Assembly (NCBI RefSeq): GCF_000327385.1
Contig: NW_008708846.1
Coordinates: 2,375,782-2,439,781 of the forward strand
DNA from: Lottia gigantea
Taxonomy: Eukaryota > Mollusca > Gastropoda > Lottiidae
Direction of reading: 5' to 3'
DNA: 64,000 nt
The notes below the pieces were generated by a model that searched no databases, was not told the origin of the DNA, and was given only the letters and a program-made list of their open reading frames with translations. Of this stretch, positions 49,976 through 62,224 are shown one piece after another; the first letter of the stretch is position 1, and each line of letters begins with the position of its first letter. The position numbers were made by a program, and so were the translations under genes.

Positions 49976-51218
49976 TTGACTTGAAATCTACAATACAATC
50001 TAATGTCTTTTCTGAAAACCATAGTATTTTATGCATAGTAAATTTCTCATTTTTTTAAAATGTTATACAGTGGATTATGAATGTTTGAAATTATTGTAAT
50101 TGAGTGGCTATGATATACAGCCTGAGTCAAAAAGACCAGACAGTATATATTTATTCAAGGCTATCTCTTATCAATTTAATTGTTTTTCAATGATACATAC
50201 TGTTACAGTAATAATACTAATCTTGAGTGTTATTAACCACTACTTCTAGCTGTAAATAACTGCCACCTTTTCAAAAGGATTTTACAGAATTGTGATGGTC
50301 AAGTTTTTTTTTTTTTTCCCCAGTAGCATGACGTTGGATGGATTGCCCAAGTCAATTTAGATTGTATAAATTTTTATTGCGTACTGCAGGAGTTTTGAAA
50401 TTTTGGAGGGTGATGAGATGCTATGGACAATTATGCTTTTAAGTCGTTCTATTCAGTCATGTTATATTGAAAAAGATTGCAGGGAAAATCTATGATACCG
50501 ATTTGCTTTTAAAGGAACTTGAAAGTGTTCCAGTACTTTCAGATACAATATGGCTGTAATTGTGCTGTCAGATCAATTTTTCTGGAATTCCAGGCACACC
50601 AGGAAGAAATTGTCCCTGATTTTCAACAGCTATTGAAACCCTTTAAGTAGCAAAAAAGGTTTCTTTATCACATTAATTAATGACACACTTTAATTATCAG
50701 AATCTTTTGAGTCTTATAAAAAATAAGAAAAGTGAAAAGCTCAATATTAGGATATTCGTGTCACGATATTGACTTCAAATATAACCTAGTTAAATCACAT
50801 CAAAGGATTGACTTGTTTCTTGTCCACTGATCAGAGGAGTGACCTGTCTCCTAGACTGGACACCTTGTCCCCTCAAACCTGAAAAACTTGGCTGTCCACC
50901 CGAATAAGTGTCAACATCATGTCTTTCATATTTAAATTGATACTTTTAAGCTGCTAGGTTTTAACTTGTGATGTTTTGTTTGACCACAAACATTCATAGT
51001 CTACAATGATTGATTTGTTGGATTTTATTATTTTATTCAGGTTTAATATCTAGGCAACCATTTTAAACCACCAGACATCTACATCAAATTTTACACCTGT
51101 GACATGTCCGAATATTTTTTCAATACTTAAGAATGGAAAAACTTGAAAATGATTTCAAGTCAATTTTCAAGCGTTTTCAAAATTCTTAATTCTTTTGAAC
51201 AAATTGACATACATTTAC
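49976..51218. other. Non-coding intronic stretch
   Basis: Nothing supported. Confidence 0.5.
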
Positions 51219-51902
51219 AAATGTTCATAGTTTACTATATTTTCAAAGTTTAATATATTTTCAAAATTTTACTATATATATTCATATTTTACTATATTTT
51301 CAAAGTTTACTATATATTCATAGTTTACTAAATTTTCAAAGTTTACTATATTTTCATAGGTTACTATATATTCATAGTTTACTATTATATTCATAGTTTA
51401 CTATATATTCATAGTTTACTATATATTCATAGTTTACTATATATTCATAGTTTTCAAAGTTTACTATATTTTCATAGTTTACTGTATTTTCAAAGTTTAC
51501 TATATTTTCATAGGTTACTATATATTCATAGTTTACTATTATATTCATAGTTTACTATATATTCATAGTTTACTATATATTCATAGTTTACTATATTTTC
51601 ATAGTTTATTATGTATTCATAGTTTACTATATATTCAAAGTTTACTATATATTCATAGTTTACTATATTTTCACAGTTTACTATATATTCATAGTTTACT
51701 ATATTTTCATAGTTTACTATATTTTCATAGTTTACTATATATTCATAGTTTTCAAAGTTTACTATATTTTCATAGTTTACTGTATTTTCAAAGTTTACTA
51801 TATATTCATAGTTTACTATATTTTCATAGTTTACTATATTTTCATAGGTTACTATATATTCATAGTTTACTGTATTTTCAAAGTTTACTATATTTTCAAA
51901 AA
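51219..51902. repeat. Minisatellite, 18-bp AT-rich unit
   Basis: About 37 units of TTTACTATATATTCATAG and variants (TTTTCAAAG ending). Rarer variants (CATAGGTTAC, CATAGTTTTCAAAG) recur at spacings of about 154, 298 and 334 bp, so multi-unit blocks were copied. More than 80% A+T. Confidence 0.95.
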
Positions 51903-52491
51903 TTCCAAAGCAAATGTCAAGTTTCCTTGTATATCTTGTCTATACAGCTAAAAATATCTTATGTCCAATTTACAAGAAAAATGCAATGAGTTTGAGATTA
52001 AAATCATAAGTCGGAGCATAATTTCAATATTTCTTCACTATCTCATATGGATGATATATACAAATTCTTTCAAATTTTTTCTCTTAACTCTACACCGCAA
52101 GTAGGTCTATTGTCATGATAGAATCCATGTTCTTTAAAATATTATTTTGATTGGATGCACATGACAAATTATGAAACCTAATAAATTTTTAATATATTTT
52201 TTTTACAAGGGAATATGATACGAAATGTAAATATTTTGTTAAAGGTATTTAATACAGGATCAGCTGTAGGTATATTAAACTCTCATTATAAGTTATATAT
52301 TATTATCACCCAATTGTATGCCTTCATTATGACTCTATATGGGCTAGGTATCTAAGAAAGCCACAAAGAAATTATATGTGATATTTTACCACAATAACAA
52401 ACGTCCATGACTACAGTATGCCACCTGGGCCTTGGCTAAGTCTCTCAGTCAAACATATTTCCAAAATTTTCAATATGTTTTTCAGTTGTCA
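51903..52491. other. Non-coding intronic stretch
   Basis: Nothing supported. Confidence 0.5.
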
Positions 52492-52708
52492 TTAAAGGGA
52501 CATTTTCAGTGGTTGATTTGAGTCTTGAATATATGTAAATAGTCTTCAGAAGTACTAGAAACGTATGAAAATCAGATAATTCCTTTTAACATATTTCAAA
52601 CTAGGAATTTTACTCACTATTTCTATACATGTCTTTTCAACACAGATAATTCTGAACACACATGGATTTGAAGGCTCAAATTGCAAAGGTGAGCTGTGCA
52701 CACTATGA
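52492..52708 (+). mobile_element. Dispersed repeat T3, copy 2
   Basis: Begins TTAAAGGGACATTTTCAGTG and matches 49701-49975 in the same orientation. It is shorter because it lacks the internal insertion. Confidence 0.7.
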
Positions 52709-53349
52709 CTAATTAGCTAAGCTAAAAAATTCCTTTTTCTCAGACTAAGGTAAGATTGGTCGAACAAATGGCCTAGCTCAAGATCACAATGAACATTACC
52801 ATCTCTTTGATTTCACCAATTTGAGTGCATAAAAAATAGGCTACTTTTATTTTGGTAGTGTAAGGTTTTAAGGATGGGTAAATTTTGATACACTTGAAAT
52901 TGTTTCAATTAAGACAGGCTTCAGTGAATCTTTTAAATAGACAGGTATAAGTACCCAAATTATCGGAAAATATTCATGGGTGCTTTATATTATTTAAAAG
53001 CAAATCTGGTTGAAGTCAGTCTTTAACATTATTAAAAAAAACACAGTAATTTGTAGATAATTTTTATTGACCCAAATATATATAATGATTTATAAATCAT
53101 GCATGCAATGTTAATCATAATTTTATTAGGTTAAAGTCGGAAATGAAGATAATTTATGTGACAAATGTAATGGATGTAATTTTGTTAAAAATTTTGATTT
53201 TAGTTATACAATATATATTTTCAAATTCTTCAAAAAATTTACAAAAATTATTTCCCACATCAAACTCTTGTGATTGATCGGCCAATAGTTTTGTGTGAGA
53301 GTCTGACTGACTTTTCAGACTTACATGATCTGGTGACTGTTTTTAGGTC
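52709..53349. other. Non-coding intronic stretch
   Basis: Nothing supported. Confidence 0.5.
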
Positions 53350-53840
53350 TTAAAGGAACCTTCCGCTTTTTTTGTAGGTTGAAATTTTTTTTTGCTCAAA
53401 TATGTGAAAACTATAAACCAAAATCTATAGAAATGTATCCCATAACATATCTGAAAGTTTTAACTAAAAAAATCTAGCCGTTAATTCTTATACTCCAAAA
53501 CTTCGTAACCTCCTAAAGTTTGTTATGCTTTTTGCAAGCTGTTAGAAAACTACTATACTGATTTGAGTAAAATAAATGCCTTATTTTAGAGAAATATATT
53601 TTTTCTAAAGATTTCAACCAAATATAACGAGCCATTATGAAGTCAAACACCAAACCTAGGCCAAACTGCTTAATTAACAATTAGTACTGTCAGGTTTTAA
53701 TTAACCCTTTTAAAATAAATTCAGTTTGACCAAGTAGATACATAAGATATAAATAGCATACTAACTTTAGGTATATTTTTAGTTATAATTTACAATGTTT
53801 TTTGAGAATGTTTTACAAAAACAGGGGAATGCCCCTTTAA
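53350..53840. mobile_element. TTAA-bounded MITE, family T2
   Basis: The left end TTAAAGGAACCTTCCGCTTT and the right end, reverse-complemented TTAAAGGGGCATTCCCCTGT, form imperfect TIRs that continue into a T-run and GTA. About 490 bp, no coding capacity. One copy in the window. Confidence 0.55.
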
Positions 53841-54232
53841 TAAAATGCAAAGAACTAAATTTGAAATCATGGCATTTAATCATAAAGAATCGACAAATTA
53901 AATTTTATGTCTTTCACTTGGCATGGTCTCTTTAATGATGGTTTCATCTGTAATGATAATGATTTTGTAATTGCCTTTAAGTCTATTATTTTTTATTTAC
54001 TTGATAAATTATGAAAGAATTTTAATGTCTTTATGTTCATTGGTTTCTGAGAGTTTCTCACATGAGTGAAAATGACCCAGTGATATAAGTTTTAGTATTT
54101 AGAAAAGAATGTTTTGAATAGACCTGTGTCATCACCAAAACAAATGATAAAAATCTTTAATGTAAAAAATTTAAGGCTTAATGAGAAAACAAATCCAGAA
54201 TTTTTTGCAATAGGAAAGGTTAGGGTTCATGT
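53841..54232. other. Non-coding intronic stretch
   Basis: AT-rich. A 76-residue frame at 54114 extends into the neighbouring MITE and is not a gene. Confidence 0.5.
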
Positions 54233-54484
54233 CATCGTCTCAATGTCAGTTATTACGAAATTTGAATTATACCTTGACTGCAATAGCCACCTTTCTTGTA
54301 TCGTGGAATACAGCAAATTGATTGGATGTCACCAGAGCTCTTGACAAAAAAGGCTATAAAACATTATAGCTTTCTGTTCACAGATTTTCTGTGAGGCCTC
54401 CAACTGGCTTCAATTACAAACTTGATACATTAAAGGTGATTATTACAGTCAAGGTATAAAAATGACTTGACATTGTGACGATGG
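54233..54484. mobile_element. Long-TIR MITE, family H1, copy 4
   Basis: The left arm has CATCGTCTCAATGTCAGTTA and ACCTTGACTGCAATAGCCAC. The right arm has GGTGATTATTACAGTCAAGG and ends GACATTGTGACGATGG. Flanks GTTCATGT (54225-54232) and GGTCATGT (54485-54492) agree at 7 of 8. Confidence 0.85.
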
Positions 54485-54669
54485 GGTCATGTAGAGTCTA
54501 CAGACTTTTCAAATGGGGCTCACCAGCAATCTTGACCCATGTTAGCCATTTGTGCTCAGTCTTAGTTCTGATCCAGATTGAGATGTGGTACAATCAAATC
54601 AGTAAAAATGATCAATGGTGACACAAGTAAATGTTGAAAAGCATTAGATGTAAGTCAAATAGCATTAGT

Positions 54670-54900
54670 GCTGGCTTGATATATTGGTGAATCGATGTAT
54701 CGCGATACATGCCATGATATGCGTATCTTATCGCGAGGTTGTGTATCTATACTTTACGATACTCCTCATTCCTTCAAAAAGTTAGAATTTTTGTAAGTTA
54801 AAATGAAGATAAAATATTAATTTTTATTCCATTACCCTGATCGTGACCCTTGTATTGTGATACGTATCGCATCATGGCATATACCCATTACCCAGCATTA
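54670..54900. mobile_element. TIR element with TATCGCGATA arms
   Basis: The left arm has TGCTGGCTTGATATATTGGT and ATCGCGATACATGCCATGAT. The right arm mirrors it with TCGCATCATGGCATATACCC and ACCCAGCATTA. About 230 bp. The TGCTGG-type ends and TATCGCGATA core resemble hAT MITEs of other animals. No clear target duplication. Confidence 0.6.
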
Positions 54901-55279
54901 TATAGCATGGTATTGTAAAACAATAGTCAAATTGTCAAACTTATTCAACAAATAAAAAATTTCATTGCAATGTTGCAAAATTGATCTTTAGTTCTTTTAT
55001 TAGTATCAATCTATTGATCAAAGTTGAAAAAGATATAAGTTGAAATAATGTATGTATTCAAAAGAAAATATTAAGAGTTATCTTTGCATTGATCCTTTGA
55101 AGTGGTTGTGTTATCTGTCTAAAACTGATATTTTTAAAAACATGTTTTTGATGTGCACAAAATTTGTTTTTCAAAGGTTCTTTTTGTGCATCAATCATTA
55201 TCATATGAGAATCACAAAACAAAAAGACAAAACAAGGTAGTCTACAGTTTTATAAGATCCTTTGATATTACAGAAGAAC
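54901..55279. other. Non-coding intronic stretch
   Basis: AT-rich. Nothing recognised, apart from the SINE target duplication at its right edge. Confidence 0.5.
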
Positions 55280-55662
55280 TAAGGGAGCTGTGGTTGCTGA
55301 GTGAGTTTAACGCTTGTACGCTAACCAGAAGGCCCAGAATTCAATCCAGGCTTATGGTTGAGATAATATTTTTATATTTTCTCACCTGGTGTCCCCATGT
55401 CAGTGATGCAGGTAAGAAGGGCTGACATGGAAAGAGTGTCTTGTCAATCAGATTATGACAATAAACCAAGACCCTGTATGCTACAGGCTGTGCACCTTAA
55501 AAGATCCTTCGACAGTTGGAAATGGAATGCAAATGCTGCTGTCCTGCCAAAATTTTCCTCATTACACACTGCATGGTTTTGCCCATCTTTATTGGCTCTA
55601 TTACGGTCAGAAGAGTAGACATAAAACTCCATTCATTTTATTATTTTTTTTTTTTTTTTTTT
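55280..55662 (+). repeat. SINE-1, full-length copy (plus strand)
   Basis: The tRNA-like head has A-box-like TGGTTGCTGAGTGAG and B-box-like GAATTCAATCC. The core GTCAGTGATGCAGGTAAG, the GTGCACCTTAAAAGATCCTT segment, the 3' part (ACACACTGCATGG) and a tail ending AAACTCCATTCATTTTA plus a long T run follow. Flanks ACAGAAGAAC (55270-55279) and ACAAAAGAAC (55663-55672) are a 10-bp target duplication with one mismatch. The three overlapping open frames here are artefacts. Confidence 0.9.
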
Positions 55663-55672
55663 ACAAAAGAAC

Positions 55673-56045
55673 AAAGCTAGATGTCTGAACAATATGGAAG
55701 TGTTTTGCTTTGATCTGTAACTTACTGTATATTTATAATATTTATATAAAAAGATGACAACTTTTGACAAGTGCTGTAAAGTTATGATCTAATTCAAAAT
55801 CTCATTGATTTTACTTTTTCTTATTGTACAAACAGATATTTCTGGGCATATATCTTAGAATTATGGCGACACTTGAACCAAATTTGTATTGAGTTTTTTT
55901 GGTTGACATTTTGATGCATTGAACGTATTGGTAAAGACTTTGAGAAAGAATTTCTTCATATGAATACAGGCAGTTCTACTTTTCTTTTGATATATTATAT
56001 TGTATGTACTTCAAGTGCTTAAACTGTACCGACTAGCTACTTTAA
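55673..56045. other. Non-coding intronic stretch
   Basis: Nothing supported. Confidence 0.5.
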
Positions 56046-56425
56046 CCATGTTTCCACTGAGAATTGTAAAGTAAAGCTAGCTTTAAGTTAGAGTTTAACT
56101 GGTTCCCGAACGACTTTAGCCTCAATCACAAAGTCACACATTCTTGACAACTCATGATGAACAAGACTACAGTTTAGACCAGTAAATAATGCAGTAGACC
56201 GGAAAGACCAGTACTCCTCCTATTGCCAAACAAGATAAAGCTGGCTTTTTGCTTTTCCACTGGTTAAGCTTTAAGCTAGCTTTTAGTTGGCCTCCGATAA
56301 ATTGCCAAACTCAAAAAGAGAGGATTTTGGTTCCAGAACCGTAATGGTTCGGCAATTTGCCAAGTGGAAACACACGAAAGCTAGCTTGAAGCCGACTTAT
56401 TTCCTCAGTGGAAACACAAGTTTAA
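56046..56425. mobile_element. TIR element with TTTCCACTGAG ends
   Basis: Left ATGTTTCCACTGAGAA and right TTCCTCAGTGGAAACACA are inverted. Inside, TTTTCCACTGG...AAGCTAGC and GTGGAAACACACGAAAGCTA repeat the motif in both orientations, making a multi-hairpin structure. No coding capacity and no superfamily assigned. It is GC-richer than its surroundings. Confidence 0.6.
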
Positions 56426-58039
56426 ATGGTGTGGACGGTATATCACAATGTGCTGTCAAACTACCCTACTGCTACATGGTACTATAGTACATGTTAGTGA
56501 TATAGTCGAAGTATGGGAACTGTCAACTCTACTTGTAATTAATGAATAGGCTAATTATCAGGGTTTTTGATCAACACCTTTAAATTATAGCTTGTCAAAG
56601 TTAATTATGACTTTATATAGTAATTGGCCACGGTCTGCAATGACCTTGAACCTCAACTGTATTTTCTGTTAATAACTTTTGATGACTGTATCTGAAAATT
56701 GTTACCAGTCTGAAATATATGCCTACACATATGGGATAATAGTGGCTGCCTCCATTTTCACTGTTCCTCAAGAAACCATACAGAAACAAATGTATTTGGA
56801 TTCATATCCATTTATAAAGATATAAAGTTTAAGATCAACCTAGCTCATACTTCACAAGTCTCGCTAAAAACCTTTGTTTTGGTGAACAGGCATTTCAGGG
56901 GCATACACTGTGTGTGAACAACTGCACAATTTCTTTCGGTCAAAAGTTTAATGCATGGAGGGTAATACATTATTTCTACTTTTGATGGGAAATTGTACTA
57001 CTTTCTACTACTTCTCATGGCTTTGATCAAGAAATTAACAGATTTTCTTGTGAGAATTTGAGCAGACACAATTGTAATTGCAGAAATATGTTGACAAAAA
57101 GATTTATAATTAAGTCTTAATATGATATCAATGTCCTTAACTTTTTATTCTTGACCAAAAAAAAAAAAATGAATAAGATTTATAATTGAAACAGAGTGGA
57201 CAATATCTATCAATCAGGGCAATACAATGCAGGGAGATATTTGATAGTAAATGATCTTTTTTACCCTTTCTTAATAAACGTCATGTATTTTTCCACTTGA
57301 CAACACAATTACAAGGCCATAGATTATTTTTATGACCGTCCTCACCCATTTCACCTCCAAATATGTCTTTAATTGGACTTGTTTCTATCCATTTAGGTGT
57401 ATGATGACATATTTGCATTATTATTATTAATACCCTCTTTTTCTAGCTTGGTGAATGTCAAGAATTTCTATTTACTTTAAAGGAGATTCTAAATGATAAC
57501 TTTGTGGCAAAATCATTTTAAATGAAGAGAAAATCCTTGGAACCTACATGACAAAATTTTGAATATCTCTTAAAGTCATTCAGGTTGCCTTTATTGGCCA
57601 CAAATTATCAAAGCGATATGCATTGGTGGAAGTCTTATGTCTAAAGAAATAGTACTGTTAAACCAAAGGTGCTTTCTGATAGATGTCACTTTAACGTTTT
57701 TCTGAGGAAGATTAGAGACGTCTGCTATAATTCATGCCTACACCAAGTTGAACTGTGTAAATCTGATTAGTAAGGTGTTGACAGCTAGATTAGTGAGGAC
57801 TAACTGGATTCTAATTCTATTATATTATAATCTTATATTTACTACATAGATATTATTCAAATCTTAGATATAGGTTATTGTTACAGTTTTAAGCTGTTGC
57901 CAAGGATTTGAAGAAACATTTCTACCTCTTTATTGAAGAGCGAAAATTACTCAAAAGAGTTTCACACTTGCTTGTTAATTTGAAGATCTTGACTTTGCGC
58001 TCAGCATTGGTCCAGAGAGAACCTTTTCTAATTGTAGTT
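56426..58039. other. Non-coding intronic stretch
   Basis: Nothing supported. Confidence 0.5.
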
Positions 58040-58155
58040 CCGAGAGACTGACATGAAAAGCATTAGGTTTGTGGCTTTGCACGTTCAAGCTTCCTTTTAC
58101 AAGTGTAAATTGCAGAAGAGTATGTTAATGCCACTGTCCTGACAAAAGTTTTCAG
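58040..58155 (+). repeat. SINE-1 fragment (old)
   Basis: GAGACTGACATGAAAAG, GCACGTTCAAGCTTCC and AATGCCACTGTCCTGACAAA follow the order of the SINE-1 middle and 3' parts. Head and tail are lost. Confidence 0.55.
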
Positions 58156-61100
58156 ATGCGGAAAAAGGAAAAAAAAAAAAAATTTTAAGAAATAGCTCTT
58201 ATAATGGATGTAATATTTATGAATTACCATGACCGAAATGTCTTGGAATCCTGGAACTCTCTAAGAAATCAAATCATTCCATTATTGACTTTTGAAGTGT
58301 GTGTCAAGGTTCTACAAGATGTCATATAAACATAGACCTTCTTGGCATGACATGAGGCACTGTAGGTAATTAATTAACTTTCCAATCAAATATCAGAAAA
58401 AGTTTATTATAGACTTACAATTCATTCCTAGACTCTGGATAATAAACCAACAATTTATAGGGTTTATTCATTAAATCATTGAATAGTTTGGCTTCACTTC
58501 TTGACAGCTCTATACATAAACAATAATTCAATAATTCTTTAAGTTATTTGGATTGAAAACAAAATGATACCTTGTACATCTTGTTGTTTGGAGGAAAGGT
58601 TTCTGTGGAAACACCAAACTTTAAGAATGAAAAAGCAGTTATATTAGGCCCGCAGCGTCATGTAAAATTTGAGAAAATGCTTCGTTTGCTTCGTTTGCTT
58701 CTTGTCACTGTCAATGTGGCCCGCAGATTGTGGTTGCCTATTCTGATTTCGAAACCGTTATATTCGCGCTGTTATATCAAAGTATGACGTCAAAATGAAT
58801 CTTAACAAATCAAATCGTTAACGAGGTCTGACCTCGTGTGAAACAGTGATTTTACCTCAAATATGTCTGTTATTTGCCAAGCACACTGAACTACTTTAAT
58901 ACTAATATTATATTGAATAAATGACTTGCATGTTTCTCAACTTGATTTTTTTAATGTTCAAACTAATTTAAAAAAGGCTATAGACCAATTTAATTTCATA
59001 CTCGCTCATTATTGATTTATCAAAAACCATGAGTTTATTTCATTTCTGATGATGATTTTTTTATCATTGGGAATGAAGGGTGTTTCAGCTGGGCTGATTT
59101 TGTTATTTTTCTTTTCTGATTTCTTGAAAATTGAGGCAGAAGGATCCGTAAAACAAGAAAATAAATTGGTCTGGCCTAAATTGCTTCTATTTTCAATTTT
59201 GGATCACCAGACCTGTATCAATTAATTGATTCATATTTTTGGCAGGTATAACTATTTTTAAATGGTGTTTATGATAGTAATTTGTGATTTGAAATGAAGA
59301 TTTGGGAAAATTAAAGAGGGATCATGATAGAGTAATTGAGGCTAGGTACTGTAACTGTCAATCAAGCGTCCAGTTACTGGCTTCATTTCCTGTATCAATG
59401 CTTGTTTAAGTCTACCTAATTTTTAAACATTATGACTTCCACAACATGACTTTGGTAGAAAAAAACATGTCCATCAAACATTAATATAAACTGATTTCAC
59501 AGTGGTACACTGAAATTGACTTTATTGGCCACATGTTACTATATTATAAATCCTGCTAAAAACATCACAGCCATCTGCTGGCATCTGCAAATCATATGTT
59601 AGTTTGGTGCGATTTAAAGCAAGCATGTACTTCGGTCTCGTCTAAAGCTTGTGTGCAGCAAAGTTATCTCAGAACACTCTACAGAGTCTGGCCTGAGAAC
59701 TTCTTCTTCTTTTTGGTGGATGGTGTCCGCTTTGGAAAAATTCCATATCGCAGACGTTGAGTTAGGAGTGTCTCGCTCCTATGGTTAGGTCTGAGAACAG
59801 TCTAATTGAACCTTTGTTCTTATTTTATTAGTTTTGTTTCAAACGTTTTATTAGCTATTAGCTTTGTACCACCACAATAAGGTCTAACACTGTCCTTCAT
59901 TCTGTTAACCTTTGCTTGACCTCTGTTTTAACCAATGACGTGTCTGCCCTTTCCAGCGATGGAATAATGTGAACAATAGCAAACAAGGTGCATTCTGAGG
60001 CATATTAGACTAGCGTACACGGATGTTCTGAGAACGCTTCTTGGAGGTTGACCAGATTTTGAACAGTTCCCGATATGCTTGTCAGTTAATTTTACTTAAA
60101 TTCATCTGTTCTATTCTGAAAACTGAGAATTTTTCTAATGTTAACAGCTCAGCCAGAGACCAGTCCCACAATATTACAACTGAGTAATGCAGCTCATATA
60201 CCCAATATCTCTACTTAATTAAATAACACCATAAGTGGCTAATCTATTTGCTGACTTGTTGAGAAATACTTGATTAAGTAACTAGTGATTATCATAGGGA
60301 AAGAGAGAGTGAGAGATTTTAACATACAATCAAGTTTAACAGTTGACTGTTAGCTAGACCATTCTATTATTATCACAGTGATAAGTAAACTATACTCTAG
60401 GGTATACTTATCATCACTTCTATACCTTTGGTGTACCTTTAACACGTTAATTTGACAGTATTGGTCTATGGAATTCAGACTGTGTGTATCTAGAGTCAAT
60501 TTCTTAAGGTCTTTTCTGATATCAGATTGATAAAACTTCACTAAATTGGTAAAATCATCTTGTATATGAGGCAAATTCTTTTAGCTGTTAGCTTTGGGTT
60601 AACTTATAAAATAGCCTTACTTTAAGCCCTTCCATCAAGGCACCAGTTAAAGAGCAATTTTCTGAACAGATAGGCCTATAGATTTGGAGAAATCAAACCC
60701 TTCCTTCACCCAAATGAAGTTTCACTATTTAAATGTATACTGAAGTGTATATGGTATTTGAATTTAAATTATCAGTATATTTTGTCAACAGTTTTTAGAC
60801 GCCAAATGATCTCTAAACTGAAATTATAATTTACGTGTCCATTTTTGGGTTAATATTTATTCAAATAACTGATCAGAACAATCTTTCTTTTTGTGTTTAA
60901 ATCAGCTGAATATTTGAGACAATTCATCATATTAATAGCTTTACTTTGATGTGTGTATATTCCTCTAGGCATGTTATTTTGGCCTGATCTTGATCTGAAA
61001 ACATTAAACTATAGATCATTTACTCTGAATTTACAAATAAATTTTGTTGATCTCCTTAATTTTTTTTACCCTCCAGGTGCTTTTTCTTTGATCAAGAAAA

Positions 61101-61544
61101 TATAAACTTGAAGGTAAATTATCAAATTGATATGATATTCACAGGCACAGAAATAATATACCAGATACAAGTGATTAGCTATTGTAATTGAGCCAACATG
61201 AGGTAATGACAATCCATTGCCTTTAAAATGTGGTCCATAGAGATTCTTTTTAACTGAAGACAGATTTTGGGTAGCCTGCATGAAGCCTTTTAGTGGTCGT
61301 CTCTTCAACACAACTTTTAATTTAATTTACCGTGTTTCACTGTAGCAGGTAAATCTTGTGTTAAGGAACACAGTTTTAATTGTGCAAAGCGTATGACGAT
61401 GTTGAAACTCATGAGTAATATAGGAAAAAGAGCAACTCATCTCATAAAATTCAGTGCCTCGTAAGAAATTATTTAACAAAATGTCTCATCTATTTCGTGA
61501 AAAAAGGAGCATGGTTTAAAAGAAGATGTCTGGTGAAAGGGGTT
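58156..61544. other. Non-coding intronic stretch
   Basis: No exon recognised. It holds a perfect palindrome at 58821-58837 (listed separately) and an imperfect 40-bp palindrome around 60377-60416. Confidence 0.5.
58821..58837. promoter_or_regulatory. Perfect palindrome ACGAGGTCTGACCTCGT
   Basis: The core AGGTCTGACCT is two nuclear-receptor half-sites inverted with one spacer base (IR-1 layout). It is CpG-containing in an otherwise CpG-poor zone. Binding is inference only. Confidence 0.25.
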
Positions 61545-61695
61545 GAAAGCTGACAATGGTCAGACTTTCAGAATCACTTTCCATGGCATCAGAATTTGAT
61601 TTACTTTGAGGAGGATTTAAACCCACATCACCTAATCGCCTTGCAGATGAAAACCCAACTTTCTACTGTTTAAGCTATTCCACCTTCTTGTTGGT
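61545..61695 (-). repeat. Possible SINE with tRNA-like head
   Basis: On the minus strand GGTGGAATAGCTTAAACAGT resembles an A-box region, and GTGGGTTTAAATCC about 45 bases on resembles a B box. The part downstream is unlike SINE-1 and SINE-2. Only one copy was seen, so it could also be a decayed tRNA pseudogene. Confidence 0.35.
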
Positions 61696-62224
61696 GAATT
61701 GAGGTAGTTTGATGCATAAATTGCAGAAACATGTAAGTGCCTCAAAATTTTGAATAAATAGTGGTCTGCTAGATCTTTATATAGCTTTTGTTTCCATTAT
61801 TAGCAATTTTTACATTTAATACCAGAGATGTATTTTAAATGACTCAAGTAGATAAAATTCATTTCATCATAATATTTATTCAGTATGCAACAATTCCAAA
61901 GTGTTTATTCTTTACGCATTTATTTACCAAATTTGCAGGAGACATAATCAGACATCTTGAATAAGTTTAATCATTTATTTAATACACAGTTGAATCAACA
62001 GAAATGTTTGGAAAGATGTAAAAAAGGAGTAAATTGTTTATATATTAAATGATGATTATATATAATCAAGATATTTGTACCAAGTTATTCAGTTATAAAT
62101 AAACCTGAAGTTTGGCAATTGTGGTTTGGAAGATACACGTACTTAGATGTATTTATAAGTTAGACTTCTGAGATTACGTGCAACATGAATTTACGTGTTA
62201 ACAATCAGTTAACATGCATATAAC
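61696..62224. other. Non-coding intronic stretch
   Basis: Nothing supported. Confidence 0.5.

Noticed and set aside
59640-60050. Repeated CTGAGAAC motifs as ends of an inverted-repeat element
   Set aside because: The matches are short and inconsistent in spacing, with no duplication at the edges.
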